Assembly (NCBI RefSeq): GCF_003573695.1
Contig: NC_039360.1
Location: forward strand, 59,253,830-59,317,829
Source: Papaver somniferum
Lineage: Eukaryota; Streptophyta; Magnoliopsida; Ranunculales; Papaveraceae
Reading direction: 5' to 3'
Length of the DNA: 64,000 nucleotides
The notes under the pieces were generated by a model. It had not been told where the DNA came from, ran no database searches, and was given only the letters and a program-made list of their open reading frames with translations. Shown here piece after piece: positions 1 through 12,972 of this stretch. Made by a program: the position numbers and the translations under genes. Every line of letters begins with the position of its first letter. Positions within the stretch are counted from its first letter, which is position 1.

Positions 1-127
1 GCATTTTCTAGTTTCATTTCTATTGCGAACTTTAAGGCATGTATCACAGCTTCATATTCCGTTTCGTTATTAGTGGATGCGAATTCCAATCTGAATGAAA
101 AAGCCATCTTCGTTCCTTCTGGCGAAA

Positions 128-667
128 TTAAAACAATTCCAACCCCATTGCCTTCCCATTTGATGATCCATCTACCAATATCTCCCATCTATTTGGTTCT
201 GTTAATAAGTCTTTTGGATCTCCATGTTCTTCTTCTATATCCATCATCTCTTCCACCGCTTCATCATCTTCTAAAGGAAATTCTGCTAAGAAATCTGCGA
301 CAACTTGTGATTTTGGTGAAGATAATATTTCATATTTGATTTCGAAATGTCCTACTTGTGCATTCCATCTCTCCACCCTACCTGATCTTTTTGAATTCTT
401 CATCACTGATTCAATTGGTACTTTTGTTAGCACCTTATTTGTGTGCTTGAAAATATATGCGAAGTTTAAAATGCGTATACTAATCTAAATTAGCTTCTCA
501 ATCTTTGAATAATTCCTCTCTGCAGCATTAAATGTTTTGCTGATGTAAAAATGGGTTTCCACTCCTTCCGTTCGCAATAACACAGCGCTTAAAGCATGTG
601 ATGTTGTCGCAAGATAGATCAATAGTTCTTCTCCTGGTTCTGCCTTTTGTAAAATAGATGTATTCAT
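128..667 (-). pseudogene. RNase H regions of element A
   Basis: Two open pieces follow RT. 485-667 resembles the RT-linked RNase H (ATTSHALSAVLLR, then ISKTFNAAERNYSKIEK, as in gypsy pol where reconstituted side chains precede the Y-x-x-x-E-K segment). 128-433 matches the linker and the start of a second, archaeal-type RNase H (WEILVDGSS), diagnostic of the Tat/OTA branch. A frameshift separates them, and the second domain loses its frame near its C-terminal glycine-rich strand. The product would have degraded the RNA of the RNA:DNA hybrid. Not functional here. Confidence 0.75.
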
Positions 668-699
668 AAGTGTTCTTTGATCCCTTGAAAAGCTTTTTC

Positions 700-1389
700 A
701 CATTCATCAGTCCATTTGAATTTCGCACCCTTCTTGAGTATTGAAAAAATATTTACATTTGTCTGATGATCGCGAAATGAATCTTCCTAGCGAAGCTAAA
801 AGTCCGTTCAATTTTTGTACATCCTTTAGTTGCTGGTGTTGGCATGTCACGAACTGCTTGTACCTTTTCTGGATCAACTTGTATTCCTTCTTTTGATACA
901 ATGTAGCCTAAAATTTTCCCGATGCAACCCCAAAATGCATTTTTCAGGTTCAGTTTAATTTATAATGCCGCATTGTTCAAAAATCTCCCTCAAATCTTGT
1001 ACATGATCTTTGGCTTCTTTACTCTTACTAACATGTCATCCACGTACACTCTAATGTTTTGTGTATCCATTTCGCGAACACCTTCTCTACCATTCTTTGA
1101 TACGTTGCTCCTGCATTTCGCAAACCAAACGGCATTTTGTATAACAGTATAAACCTCTTGGAGCGAAAAAAGCAGTATGCTCTTGATCTTCTTCAGCGAG
1201 AGGGATTTGGTTATAACCTTTGTACCCATCTAAAGAAGACACTCTATCATTTCCCGCTGCTGATTCAACCATTTGAGGAATATCCGGCAATGGAAAACTA
1301 TCTTTAGGGCAAGCCTTGTTTAAATCAGTGAAATCTATGCAAATTCTTATCCCTTTTTTTTCTTTGGAACAACCATGTTTGCTATCCAC
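700..1389 (-). pseudogene. Reverse transcriptase of element A, frameshifted
   Basis: The N-terminal half (1087-1389) has the gypsy RT fingers/palm signature: RICIDFTDLNKACPKDSFPLP, then SSLDGYKGYNQIPL and TAFFAPRG. A frameshift follows. The catalytic YVDDM motif is readable in the next frame (within 990-1229, near position 1040). Further downstream, 707-901 and 528-728 preserve connection-domain words in broken frames. All catalytic landmarks are recognisable, but no single frame joins them, so this is a dead copy. Confidence 0.85.
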
Positions 1390-1792
1390 TCTGGGTATTT
1401 AGCTTCTCTTATAATTCCCCCTCAAGCATTTTCTGTAATTCTTCTTCTATTTGGGATGGTAGGTTGTTGCGATTTTTCTTATTCTCTGTTTAAATGGTCT
1501 CACATTCTTGTTAATCTCCAACTTATGACATGCAATTGACGGATCTATTCCAGGTATCTCATCCATGCTCCCGCGAAAATATCTTTATATTCCCGCAAAA
1601 GATTGACAGTTCTTTCTTCTTCTTCTGCATCCATCTTGGTTCCAATCTCAATATTAGGGTTCTTCTATAGTCCAACATTTACTTCTTTTGTTGGTTCGCA
1701 GTGTAACTGGCCTTGGGTTCTCCCATTGGTGTTGGCTCTTTATCATCTTCGCAGGTCCATCTCCTTCCTCCGAAATTTCGCTGGGTATTCCT

Positions 1793-2637
1793 TTACCTTC
1801 TTTTGCTTATCATGTACACTCTAAATTCTTCTTCTTTCTTTGCCTCCTTTGCTATTTTTCTGCGAAATTGTCGCCTTTTTGCTCGTCCTTCATAATGCTT
1901 TACTTCAATTTGATAACATAATTTCGCATTGTCAATACCTCCTCTAATCTCACCTACTCCATTTGGCATGGGGAACTTGATGCATTGATGCAATGTTGAT
2001 GCTACAACTTTAATTGTGTGTATCCATGGCCTCCCCAATAGCATGTTATATGGTGATTCCATATCCACTATGCATAGTGTCACTTGTGTTTCGATCTCTC
2101 CTAGTGGAATTCGCACCACTATTTCTCCTTTAGGTTTTGTTGTGGATTTTCCAAATCCATGAACAAGATATGTTGAACAATTTCTTCATCTTTGAATCCC
2201 ATTCCTTTGAACGCATGATAAAATATTATATCCACTGAACTCCCTGTATCGACTAAAGTTCTGTTCAATATCCATTCTTCAGTGGATTTTGTTGTTGTGC
2301 CCTTCTCTTTTCGTGTAATAGGTACTGTAATAACCAATGGAGATGTGTGGTTCAAATTTTCTTTTAGTATTTCTGCTGCCATGAATGTGATTTTTTGCTT
2401 TTCCCAATCTTTCAAGGGTGATGTCTTTTCTACCGCCATAACCTTCCTTCCTTCAAAATCTCGTTTATGTATCCTTCCTTTGATGTTTTCATGGAATTCA
2501 TTAACCATTGTTTTTGTTATCATATTACACTCCAATCTTTTGTCATCTTCATTGACTCTAATCATTTTTATTTTAACTGGTTCACTGATTTGTTTAATCA
2601 CCTTCTTGATTTGAACAATCTCAACAACAATCTTCAA
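1793..2637 (-). pseudogene. Retroviral-type aspartic protease region of element A
   Basis: The 172-aa frame at 2119-2637 contains the active-site triad in LVDTGSSVDIIF at about residues 128-139. The next frame (1793-2119) has the flap and C-terminal words YNMLLGRPWIH, typical of gypsy proteases. The two frames meet at about 2119 and are split by a stop or frameshift. There is no gag upstream: the frame starts almost at the primer site. It would have cleaved the Gag-Pol polyprotein. Confidence 0.8.
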
Positions 2638-2651
2638 CTTTCAACCTTCAT

Positions 2652-2671
2652 CCTCCCTGTTTCTAGCGCCA
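2652..2671 (-). other. Primer binding site of element A
   Basis: Reading on the minus strand, TGGCGCTAGAAACAGGGAGG lies three bases after the LTR. The identical 20-mer occupies the same place in element A' (27614-27633). It begins TGG like other tRNA-primed sites, but I do not recognise the priming tRNA. Confidence 0.7.
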
Positions 2672-2674
2672 TTA

Positions 2675-3145
2675 TGTAGTTGCAGGAAATCCTACACTAC
2701 ACCCCTCACAAGATTTCATTAACATTCAACTCATTTTTGGATTAACAATCTTAATTTTATTGGTGAATCTTTGAACAATCTTACAAGAAAAGATAAAGGA
2801 ATCAAGAATAACCACTGCTCTAGATTTTCTCTCTCCTATTCACTTGCTTCTCACTCAAAAAAGATCTCTCTCTTTTCCTTTACAACTGAACGACTATTTA
2901 TAGGAAATTACATAGTGGATGACAGCTAATCTGTCCTTTATTTTCGGATATGGCTTGCGACATTCTCGCAACCTTACAAATGTTAATCTCGCAAACTCCC
3001 TAATTTTCGCAGGACCATCACATTTTTCTCATGATTTAGCTGACGTCGTTTATTATTTCGTTTCTGAAGTTGTTCTGCGGCACTGTTGTGTTGTGTTGTT
3101 AATAATTTCGCTGAGGCATTATTACTGCGAGATTCTGATCCTACG
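2675..3145 (-). repeat. 5' LTR of element A
   Basis: Starts TGTAGTTGCAGG on the plus strand and ends GATTCTGATCCTAC, the same termini as the two LTRs of A'. It is about 470 bp against about 640 bp in A', so it carries internal deletions. The last two bases have changed from CA to CG, so the exact right end is uncertain by a base or two. Confidence 0.8.
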
Positions 3146-3701
3146 AGCAAGACCACATGTGCAATGCACATGCTTGAATTTGATTCTTTAAACAACACCA
3201 AATTCGATGATGATTAAGAAAAAATTCTTAAAATAAAAATTTAATATTCTTGTTTGTACTCATTACGTAGGTAATTCAAAGAGCTTTCCAAATATACTAG
3301 TTTTGTAAAAATCCGATGTGTATTTTGGAAGATATCTAAATTTTAAAATTTTTGACTTATTTTTAAAACAATGGCATTCCTGTGAATATACAAACATTAA
3401 TGCAATATACATTTTCACCCTTGAATACATATGCATAGTAGTGGTTGATATTTAAGGTCATATTAGTAATATTAGGTGGACACCAAAAATAAGGCTTCAC
3501 CAAAAAGGGGTTTTTTCTTTATTATAGTAAGATGAGTGGGAATCAAATGATAGACTAGGAAAAAACATGAAAAAGTGGTTACAATGATTAGTTTCCTTAA
3601 TTTCTGTGAAAACCAAACAAACTTATTTTTTAGAAACAGAGCGAGTATTTAATCAAATTTACCATAGAACCTTTTCGACAAGATGCATAGGAATAACATA
3701 T
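3146..3701. other. AT-rich spacer, possible MITE end
   Basis: No gene seen. Near 3640-3656 there is a GAAACAGAGCGAGTA end that resembles the inverted terminus of Stowaway-type MITEs, but no matching left end was found. Confidence 0.3.
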
Positions 3702-3955
3702 GTCATACATTTATGAGATTACTCTCTAACTGACGACCCGGTACTAGAAAAAGGCTTTGGATTTGGATTTGGATTTGGCATAGTAATAGGCGTGAGATGT
3801 TGATGAAGGGAGAGAGATTGGGTTTGAAGCTTTAGCCATCGAAAGAGAAAGGGATTTGAAAGTTAGGTTTTTTTCTTCCCCTTAGCGATTAAGAGAAAGA
3901 GCGATTTGGGGGTTAGGATTCTTCTGTTAGATTAAGGATCTTGTTGGGAGCTTGG
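3702..3955 (+). repeat. Upstream duplicate of the F-box gene leader
   Basis: About 240 bp here (ACTGACGACCCGGTACTAG, a GGATTT-rich tract, then GA-rich sequence and GATTAAGAGA words) is repeated almost exactly at 6046-6280, directly before the gene at 6374. The bases just before this copy (TATGTCATACATTTATGAG) also occur just left of the transposon at 4344-4366. The second copy was therefore once continuous and was cut by the transposon. Confidence 0.8.
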
Positions 3956-4358
3956 AAACGGGATAACATATCCTGAAAAATTTATCTTAATTTAATTTAT
4001 GATAACCTTGTTAATGGTTAGTTTTAATGGTGTTTGTCTAAAATTCTATCATATCTTGGGCTAGGTTAATTTGTGTTTGTTTGACTACAGAAATAGGTTA
4101 ATATAAATAATTATTTCTAAGCCAAATACTTATTTTAAAGGAAAATAACTGTCTAACCCAGGTGAGGATACATGTATCCCAGGTATTTGGAAGAATACCT
4201 TAACCTCACTTTTTTAGCTTCCTAAAATCAAGGAAGGTTTAGTAATCCTTATCCAGGATTGGAATTGCAGTGAGACAAACACATTTTAACAATTTTTTAC
4301 TGAATAACCCAACCTAGGATGGGATATCCAGATACCAAACATGTTAGTATGTCGTACA
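3956..4358. other. Spacer between the two leader copies
   Basis: No coding potential. The stretch has a GGTGTTTGTCTAAAATT word and its near-inverse GTGAGACAAACACATT about 220 bases on, plus TATCC/GGATA pairs. It may be an old TIR element, but I could not define ends. Confidence 0.35.
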
Positions 4359-4366
4359 TTTATGAG
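4359..4366 (+). repeat. Target site duplication TTTATGAG, left
   Basis: Exact 8-bp match to 6046-6053, flanking the TIR element. The 3712 copy of the repeat shows the unoccupied arrangement. Confidence 0.9.
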
Positions 4367-6045
4367 GAAACCTGTTTTGAGGCATACTAAGTTTTTTTTG
4401 AGGCATACCAAATGATGATACCATCTAGGGTATCTTTATAAGGGGTGTTTGTCTATTGCCCCAAAATTACTAAGCTACCCTTTAATTAGATTAAATTATA
4501 TAAATAACCTTTAATTTAATTAAAAACTTAAATTAAAATTTAGGTAGATTACTGAAATAACCTTTGACCAAATTAAAAACTAGACAAAAACTAAACCGGT
4601 CTTCATTCTCTCTTCTTCACATTCTTTCTTCTTCATTCCTTCTTCTTCATTTCTACGCCGAACCCTCTCCATAAACTGATTAATCGTTCGATTTTAATCT
4701 GTTTGATCGATAGAATAGGATTTCTTAGTTGAAATTAGGGTTTTCAGAATTGGATTCGGCACAAATATTTGCGACAAAATAGGACGAACCTAGGTTTGTT
4801 CTTTCTTTTTTGCTTTGTGGCAGAACAGTTCGTCCCAAATTTTGGTTGCCATTTTGAGACGAACTTAGAGTATTTTGAAGTTCGTCTCATTCGATTGCAC
4901 TTTATTTTAAGCCGAACTATGGTTGTCAATAGAGCTTCTCCGGTATAAAATTGACGTAGAGGCTGATAAGATTAGAATAGTAGTTTGGTGTACTAGTTTG
5001 ACCATTAGTTTGGTGTACTCGGTTGACATGCAGTCTACCATAGTTGCTACTTCTTAATAAAATATAGCTACAAACAAGATTGTGATATGTAATGATAGAA
5101 AAATGCTGTAAGGATAGAATGAATGGAAACAGTAAGATATGCTTATTTAAATGTTGTATATCAGTGTATGGATGTGGAAAGGTCAGCTTAGTATTTTACC
5201 AACATGTGGCCATTTATAGTGTTATTTAGAGCCATTTATGTGGACACCACCTACCTCTAAGGTACGGAGATCGGAGAAGTAAGGCTAAGGCAGCTTTATC
5301 CATCCTTCTGTAAAAAATTTGTTCCTGAATGTAAATGGACATGTGTAAATACCATCAGCATGGCTTTATGTGTTCGTTTTATATTTCTGTAACTGGTACG
5401 TAGCATTTATGTATGGTTCGGCTAATTCGATAGTGTACACTTAGAGCCGAACTTTGGACTTAAGTAAAAATTGAATTTGTAGTGTAATGTTCGGTTGTAA
5501 CAGTTTGATCCGAACATAACCATGTAACTTGAAAAAAAATCACAATAACAATGGGTTCGGCTATCCAATGAAAGCGATCGAACTAGCCGAACTGTTCTTC
5601 CCTGTTTACAAGTTCGGCTTTTATTGTCCAGCCGAACCCAGTACAGAACTTCGAAAAAGTTTGTAAAAATTCAATTTTTTGGAGAATCGAAGCTAATATA
5701 TTTTCTTTACGAGATTAGGCTTCTCCTAGATCATCCATTTTGAATCACAAAAATTTCACAAATCTCAAAAACCTTAGTTTTCTTTCATTTCTTCTTCCTC
5801 TCTCTCAAAAACCCCACTCACACTTAAAAATCAGATTTTTTTCAATTGATATAACACTCACAACTTAATTTAGCCAATCATTAAAATTATTAAGTCATAA
5901 TCCTTAGCCGTAATTAAATAAGGGTAATTATGTCATTATCAAAAACGATAGATAAGGGGTGGTGGTGCTTTTTTTTTAGTGACCCTATTTTGACATCATT
6001 CAGTATGCCTAAAAAAAAAACTCAATATGCCTCAAAACAGGTTTC
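4367..6045. mobile_element. Non-autonomous TIR DNA transposon, 8-bp TSD
   Basis: Inverted ends GAAACCTGTTTTGAGGCATA (4367 onward) and their reverse complement (ending 6045) extend imperfectly for about 75 bp each, including a T8-10 tract. A perfect TTTATGAG duplication flanks the element. An 8-bp target duplication suggests hAT or a related superfamily, although the TIRs are long for hAT. There is no transposase frame. The interior carries gene-like leader sequence (CTTCTT-rich tracts near 4600-4650 and 5760-5820) and several AGTTCGGC/GCCGAAC palindromic words between 5410 and 5650. Confidence 0.85.
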
Positions 6046-6053
6046 TTTATGAG
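6046..6053 (+). repeat. Target site duplication TTTATGAG, right
   Basis: Right partner of 4359-4366. The leader repeat resumes immediately after it. Confidence 0.9.
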
Positions 6054-6373
6054 ATTACTCTCTAACTGACGACCCGGTACTAGAAAAAGGCTTTGGATTT
6101 GGATTTGGCATAGGAATAGGCCTGAGATGTTGATGAAGAGAGAGAGAGATTGGGTTTGAAGCTTTAGCCAACGAAAGAGAGAGGGATTTGAAAGTTAGGT
6201 TTTTTTTCTTCCCCTTAGCGATTAAGAGAGAGAGAGATTTGGGGGTTAGGGTTCTTCTGTTAGATTAAGAGATAAAGAGATTGGGGGATTGGAGTTCTTC
6301 TGGTGGCTGCTATTGAGAGAGAGAGAAAGAGATTTGGGGTTCTTCTGTTAGGTGGTGATTAAGATAGAAAGAG
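6054..6373 (+). promoter_or_regulatory. GA-rich leader and likely promoter-proximal region of the F-box-like gene
   Basis: Several GAGAGAGA runs (about 6140, 6180, 6225 and 6318) and GGGTTCTTCTG repeats precede the ATG at 6374. A purine-rich leader like this is common in plant 5' UTRs and core promoters. The TIR transposon ends only 328 bases before the start codon, so upstream control sequence has been displaced by 1.7 kb. No TATA box was identified with confidence. Confidence 0.5.
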
Positions 6374-7813
6374 ATGGCGGCAAGAGCGATCGCGAAAAAT
6401 ATTTATGTGAATCCTCAAGCATTATCGATGATTCGTCGTGTTTTTCTATCCCCTGGAATAGATAGAACACGGTCTTGCTCTGAAATGGTTAAAGCAACTG
6501 TTAAAACTTCGTCTGCAGAAGATGAATCCAAAACAATAAAAGATAATGTTAATAAGGTAAAAGCAGTGGTTTATGATGATGTGTGGAAAACAAAAATTGT
6601 TGAAGAGATTGAGGAAACTGGTTTGAAATTGCTCCAACTGCTCCGAAAGTTACGTGATGAAGAAGATGAGATGTTTATTGACTCAAACGATAAAGTGGTT
6701 AATTATATGAAACCCATATATAAGCTGTGGAGTAAAAAGATTGAAGAGGAGGAGCGGAAACTTCTACAAGAGGGATGGACACATTTGAGAGATTCATTAC
6801 TTGGTACACCAGGATTGGAAACATGTCATATTCGATCACTATTATCTATCCAGCACCACATTGGGTCAGGAGGAGAAGGAATTGTTAAATTTGCAACTGC
6901 TTCGCCTCACACAGGGTTAATTGATGTTAGGAGATTAGCATTACAACGTCCAGGTCCGTATGGATTACCAAGACAAGTAGTCATGGGTGTGGTATGTATT
7001 ACCACCAAGGATGCATTTCTCTTGTATAATCCTACCACTGGTGCTGCATCACCTTGGATTGAAACTACCACCACTCGGAAAGGAAAAGCTAGGCGCCAAG
7101 TTGAGTCCATCGCTTTAGGATTTGATCACCAATTTGTGGGAAGTCGTCATAAAGTCATATGCATATCAAGATATGTGAAGAAAAGATCTGCTCCTCCTGA
7201 TCCAAAAGATGATTTTCTGGTTGTGGAGGTTTTGACTGTTCGGGATCGTATATGGGATATTGGTGAACATGAATGGAGAGAATTGGAGTTTACCCCACGT
7301 TCTTTCGTTGTGGGAGATAAGTTTGTTTTTCTAGATGGTCCTCTCTATATGGATGGTAGGATATATTGGCAATGTCGTTATCAGAGATTACATGAATCTA
7401 TTCTTGAATTTGATATTGAAAGGGAACAGTTCATTCATATTCCCATTTCTAAATTTGTAGTTCAAGAGTTCATTGATTCTTCAAAACACATGTGGTCAAT
7501 GCTGATGGAAGTCGATGGGAAAGTAGCTATATTAAAGAGTACATCAGACGAGGAAACTTCTTCGTTATGGATATGTTATCATTCACCATGTGGCGAAGTC
7601 AAATGGTCGAAAGAGAAGATCCCAGTACCTTATGCTTATGTTGTATCTCCAGGTTTTTCCATTGAAGCTCTTAGAAGGAAAGATCTCATCTTCATACGCT
7701 CACGTCGTCGTATTTCCTACTATAATCGAAAGACAAAGGTATCACTGTCCCTAAAGATTCCGACTTCGCCCATCCATGACCACTTTGATTGCGGAAGGAT
7801 GACACAATTCTAG
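6374..7813 (+). CDS. F-box-associated (FBA)-like domain protein
   Basis: A single-exon 479-aa frame. The start is the first ATG after an in-frame TAG at 6365. Residues 1-40 are Arg/Ser-rich with no acidic residues until Asp29 and could be an organelle targeting peptide. Residues 60-150 are charged and helical. From about residue 190 the protein has words typical of plant F-box-associated beta-propeller domains: a FLLYNPTTG strand (about 215), an ALGFD turn (about 247), a HKVICI strand, a DGPLYMDGRIYW strand (about 325) and an ILEFDIEREQF strand. No F-box is visible at the N-terminus, so if it derives from an F-box protein it has lost or replaced the SCF-binding part. Function is unassigned. 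It is the only undamaged host gene in the window. Confidence 0.7.
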   Translation: MAARAIAKNIYVNPQALSMIRRVFLSPGIDRTRSCSEMVKATVKTSSAEDESKTIKDNVNKVKAVVYDDVWKTKIVEEIEETGLKLLQLLRKLRDEEDEMFIDSNDKVVNYMKPIYKLWSKKIEEEERKLLQEGWTHLRDSLLGTPGLETCHIRSLLSIQHHIGSGGEGIVKFATASPHTGLIDVRRLALQRPGPYGLPRQVVMGVVCITTKDAFLLYNPTTGAASPWIETTTTRKGKARRQVESIALGFDHQFVGSRHKVICISRYVKKRSAPPDPKDDFLVVEVLTVRDRIWDIGEHEWRELEFTPRSFVVGDKFVFLDGPLYMDGRIYWQCRYQRLHESILEFDIEREQFIHIPISKFVVQEFIDSSKHMWSMLMEVDGKVAILKSTSDEETSSLWICYHSPCGEVKWSKEKIPVPYAYVVSPGFSIEALRRKDLIFIRSRRRISYYNRKTKVSLSLKIPTSPIHDHFDCGRMTQF

Positions 7814-8149
7814 GTTTCACTCCAAGCTGTTGTCAATCTGCTCTGCCGGATAAATGAGGTCTTTCCTTTATTTTATTTCAATTTTTACTCTGAGTTATCT
7901 AGTCATTCAGGTTCCATCCTGTCGTAATAAATGTTAATTTATGATCAACTTTTACTTTGGATTTCAGATTTGTGATTATAAAATTTTACATGATAGATGG
8001 ATATTGGTTTGCCTTTCTCTACATGATAACGATTGAATGTTTAGGAAGTAATTACAAGAGCTCTCTTTGTTGGGTTGTGATTCCTTACATACCTGTAGGT
8101 AACGTAGTTTTTCATTTAAACCGATTTATATATTTTTGACATTTCCTAG
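7814..8149. other. Spacer between F-box-like gene and lyase pseudogene
   Basis: No supported gene. AATAAATG at 7927-7934 could serve as a polyadenylation signal for the upstream gene. Confidence 0.4.
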
Positions 8150-9987
<1,838 letters not shown>

Positions 9988-10141
9988 TGAATGGTGTTCA
10001 TGCCTTGTACTTAATTACAGTTTTGCTCTAATGTTGAGACATTGTTAAATGTATATAAGCATGAGAGATGAGCAAGACCTAATATTATCCTCAAATTTTG
10101 AAGAAATTACTGTCGGATGCATTATATATGTTGGATAGAAG

Positions 10142-10949
10142 ATGAACTTAGAAGAATCAATTAACCATTTTCAAGAATTTGATCATCTAGAAATTAGGGA
10201 GATTGTGACTAGTCTATCTAGAGACACTGAAAACAATAAGTTTGGGGATGATTATAACTTTCCTAGTGCCTTACCTTTAACTCTCAGAAAGTCCCCTCAC
10301 TTAGGACTGGATATCTGTGCCTCAACCATTTTACAAGATTATCTTCATACACTTTTTCCTGAACGATGAACCTAGTTGTGTCCATAAAAAAGTTCAGTTG
10401 TTAGAAATCCATCCTCTGGTTGATGTGGTTAACTCAGGCTATCATACCACGGTTGAAGTTTTTTTCCCACCCAAAACTTTTCTTCCAATTGTGTGAACAT
10501 ATGAGTTTCAGATGTGTCAGTTATTAAGTTTTGAGGCTAAACCTAATTACTTTAAGAAACTAGAATCGACACATTAGTTTAAGGAAGACCACCACTCTGA
10601 TTGTGGTCAGCTGTGTGAGTCAAATTTGATTGACTTAGAGGATCCCCAATTATTCAGGTTATTGTTATGTGCTTCTAAGTTTTTAGTTGAATATTTCCAG
10701 ACTTTACAACTCGATCTTCAGGATCATGCTTTTGAGGAAATCCAACTGATGAAAACTTTTTATCTAGACCCTTTTATAGAGCCTGAACCCGAACCACAAC
10801 TAGATGTAGTTGTCTTAAAGAAAAAAACAAATAAGGGTGTATCAAATATCTTCTTGGTATGTTTTAGTTTTATCTTCTTTTGGGTAACACTTTTTGATCC
10901 AGATGACCCACAATTATTTCGGCTACTCCTATATGATTCTATGAGGTGA
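10142..10949 (+). pseudogene. Element D ORF, C-terminal part, decayed
   Basis: Frames at 10142-10369 and 10626-10949, with a frameshifted bridge between them, resemble the C-terminal region of the B ORF (SPHLGLDICAS here, IPNLGLELCAS in B) and of C. A frameshift at about 10360 shifts into DEPSCVHKKVQLLEIHPL, and a TAG lies near 10578. The end has a run of basic residues, a hydrophobic stretch (FLVCFSFIFFWVTLF) and the closing motif DPQLFRLLLYD. That motif occurs twice here (about 10635 and 10908). Function unknown. Confidence 0.65.
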
Positions 10950-11097
10950 CTAATTCTTCCAATATCTGACTGAAGACTTTAAACTTAGCACTTCTTTGGA
11001 GGGATCCTATGCTTAAGCGTCGACACGATAATATCTTTCCTATTTCCTTTCCTTCAAGTGGTAACAGTTTCTCCTTGTTGATGTTTTTTAATCTTTA

Positions 11098-11137
11098 GAA
11101 CATTAAGGACAATGTTAGATTTAAGTTTGGGGGTAAG
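11098..11137 (+). other. Internal GGACAA...TTTGGGGGT motif of D
   Basis: AAGGACAATGTTAGA followed by AAGTTTGGGGGT lies about 150 bases after the ORF end. The same pair of words stands at the same place in B (17837-17870) and C (22581-22618). It resembles the terminal polypurine tract but sits about 1.3 kb before it once C is removed. Confidence 0.65.
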
Positions 11138-11941
11138 AGAGAAACTTCTAGTGTCACATAGTATCCGGTTAGATAAGTTTACATGTTGTTTCTCACCGAA
11201 AAGATAGAAATTCGAATTGCTAGGGATAACATTCTAGTGAGACATTAGAGAAAAAAACATTATTGAGAAATCATAGACACTCAGGAGAGAGAATCTACCT
11301 TTTAGAGGGTAATCGTGATGGGCTTAACCATCCATGATGGGAAGAAAATTAGGCCAGAAGTAAATTCCAGAAAGACAAAGTAACCTCACAATGTAATCTT
11401 AGTTACTGGATTACGACTCTCTCTTAGTAGAAACTTATCATCATCAACAAGCGAAGCGACATCAAAATGTATGAAGAAAATTGAAGACGTTTAAGGTTTA
11501 TAAGCAACAATAGAAAGAAAAGCAAAATTCAAAATCAAAGTTGAAGTTGAAGACTTAGTTACAAGAAGTTACAAGAGCAAAGAAAATCAAATGATGTAAG
11601 TTGTTGAAGTTCATGATACCAAGACATTACAAATTGCGAAGATTCAAGTGCTAAAGTCCTTCTCTCTTGGTCATATAAACATTAATTTTGTGACAAAAAA
11701 ATAATAAAATAATAAATATGTATACCTATATATATTTATATATATATTTAAATTTTGTTGTTAGATTTTTGTTCAATAAGGCCATAGGGAAGTAGAAATC
11801 TATAAAAGAAGTTTCAAGCAAGAAATTGAGGATAAGAGTTAATTTTCAAGGTTCTACGAGGTTCGAGAGTTTATCATCAACAGTTGAAGCCGAAGAAGAC
11901 GTTGTTTCTACCGAGCACTATGAGAAAGTCGAAGAGAGATG
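11138..11941. other. Untranslated 3' region of element D
   Basis: No coding frame. Includes an A/T run with short TATATA repeats at 11700-11755. Continues after element C at 30801. Confidence 0.5.
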
Positions 11942-11946
11942 CATAT
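11942..11946 (+). repeat. Target site duplication CATAT of element C, left
   Basis: Identical to 30801-30805. Pairs the two outer ends of C across 18.9 kb. Confidence 0.85.
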
Positions 11947-12972
11947 TGATGCGTGTCGTTAATGCAACAAATTAATATATATATTTCCCACTAATTAACT
12001 GGTAATATAGCGGTAATAAGAGATCGTTCCCACAGAGAGCTGTGTAATTGATAGGTTATTTGATCAGCAAAATAAAGTAAATAACAAAGGGGGGTTTTGG
12101 TTTAAAGATAAATATAAAGACAATAAGATGAAAGGGATGATCAAGGAATCCTTCGCCGTTACCAAGCGATAACTGGATTAATATACTTATCTATCTTTCG
12201 TATGAACCTTTCATCACCAACCGTAGAATAACAGCTAGATCAGTGTTATCCCCAAAACTCCTTCAATCACTGGATACGGAAGTTCTCGACTACCATATTC
12301 TTTCCAACGAACCACCAAGTAGTAGATCACTCAAGGTGTAATCCAATTGAACACCTTAAGCTTCGTGAATTTAGGTTGATCCCAGTAGTTTAACTCTTAG
12401 ATCAAGGTTTACTTGATGGTGTTGTCTTCACACACGATTGCTCCACAGAATCCCTCTGTAAGGTCTCGTAATTTCTACTTGTGTAGAGAGTTAATCGACA
12501 ATGACTTATCTCATAACTTCTACTAGCAATAGAACAATCAATAGACTAATCTAGCGTTCACTCCAAATCAATCTAAGAATCACTCATAAACACTAGATAT
12601 AGTAAAGACAAACGATGATGATAAAAACTCTCAATAGATTTGTATTATTAATAAAGCTTCACGCTTAGAACATTAAATTCATCCTTAATCAACAAAGGAT
12701 TTAGCTACTCATATTACAAAGAAGATGAATAATAGTGGTTCCTCCCTAAAGGGGTAAACCCTAGGTTTTGATATAGAACTTGTGATATGAGATTCAATGG
12801 TAGATTATATTTTACATTACCTAATACCTTTTTATAGGTTTACATTGCTTGGTCTCCAAGTATTTAGTTAGGTTTAGGAATCCGACCCGAAAACACGAAC
12901 TAACGACTCCAAACGTGCCCTTAGGCCTTCCAAGGTGTGAATACACGTTTCCCATTTTCTAAGTGCGCGAAT
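11947..12972 (-). repeat. 3' LTR of element C, first part
   Basis: Matches the 5' LTR from 29771 on (TGATGCGTGTC start), except for about 490 bases (about 12250-12740) that are absent from the right LTR. Ends where B inserted. Confidence 0.85.

Larger units (their letters stand above)
1..3145 (-). mobile_element. Element A: Ty3/gypsy retrotransposon, Tat/Ogre-like, 5' half
   Basis: Seen: read on the minus strand, the order is 5' LTR (right), primer site, protease, reverse transcriptase, RNase H, then the window edge. The order and the additional RNase H with a VDGSS motif fit the OTA (Tat/Ogre) branch of plant Ty3/gypsy. The protease reading frame begins about 15 bases after the primer site, so the leader and gag have been deleted. 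Several frameshifts break pol. Integrase and the 3' LTR would lie left of the window. The LTR ends and primer site match element A' (23132-28276). Confidence 0.85.

Noticed and set aside
7957..8139. 60-codon hydrophobic frame between the two host genes
   Set aside because: AT-rich; starts in what looks like untranslated sequence, with no homologue recognised.
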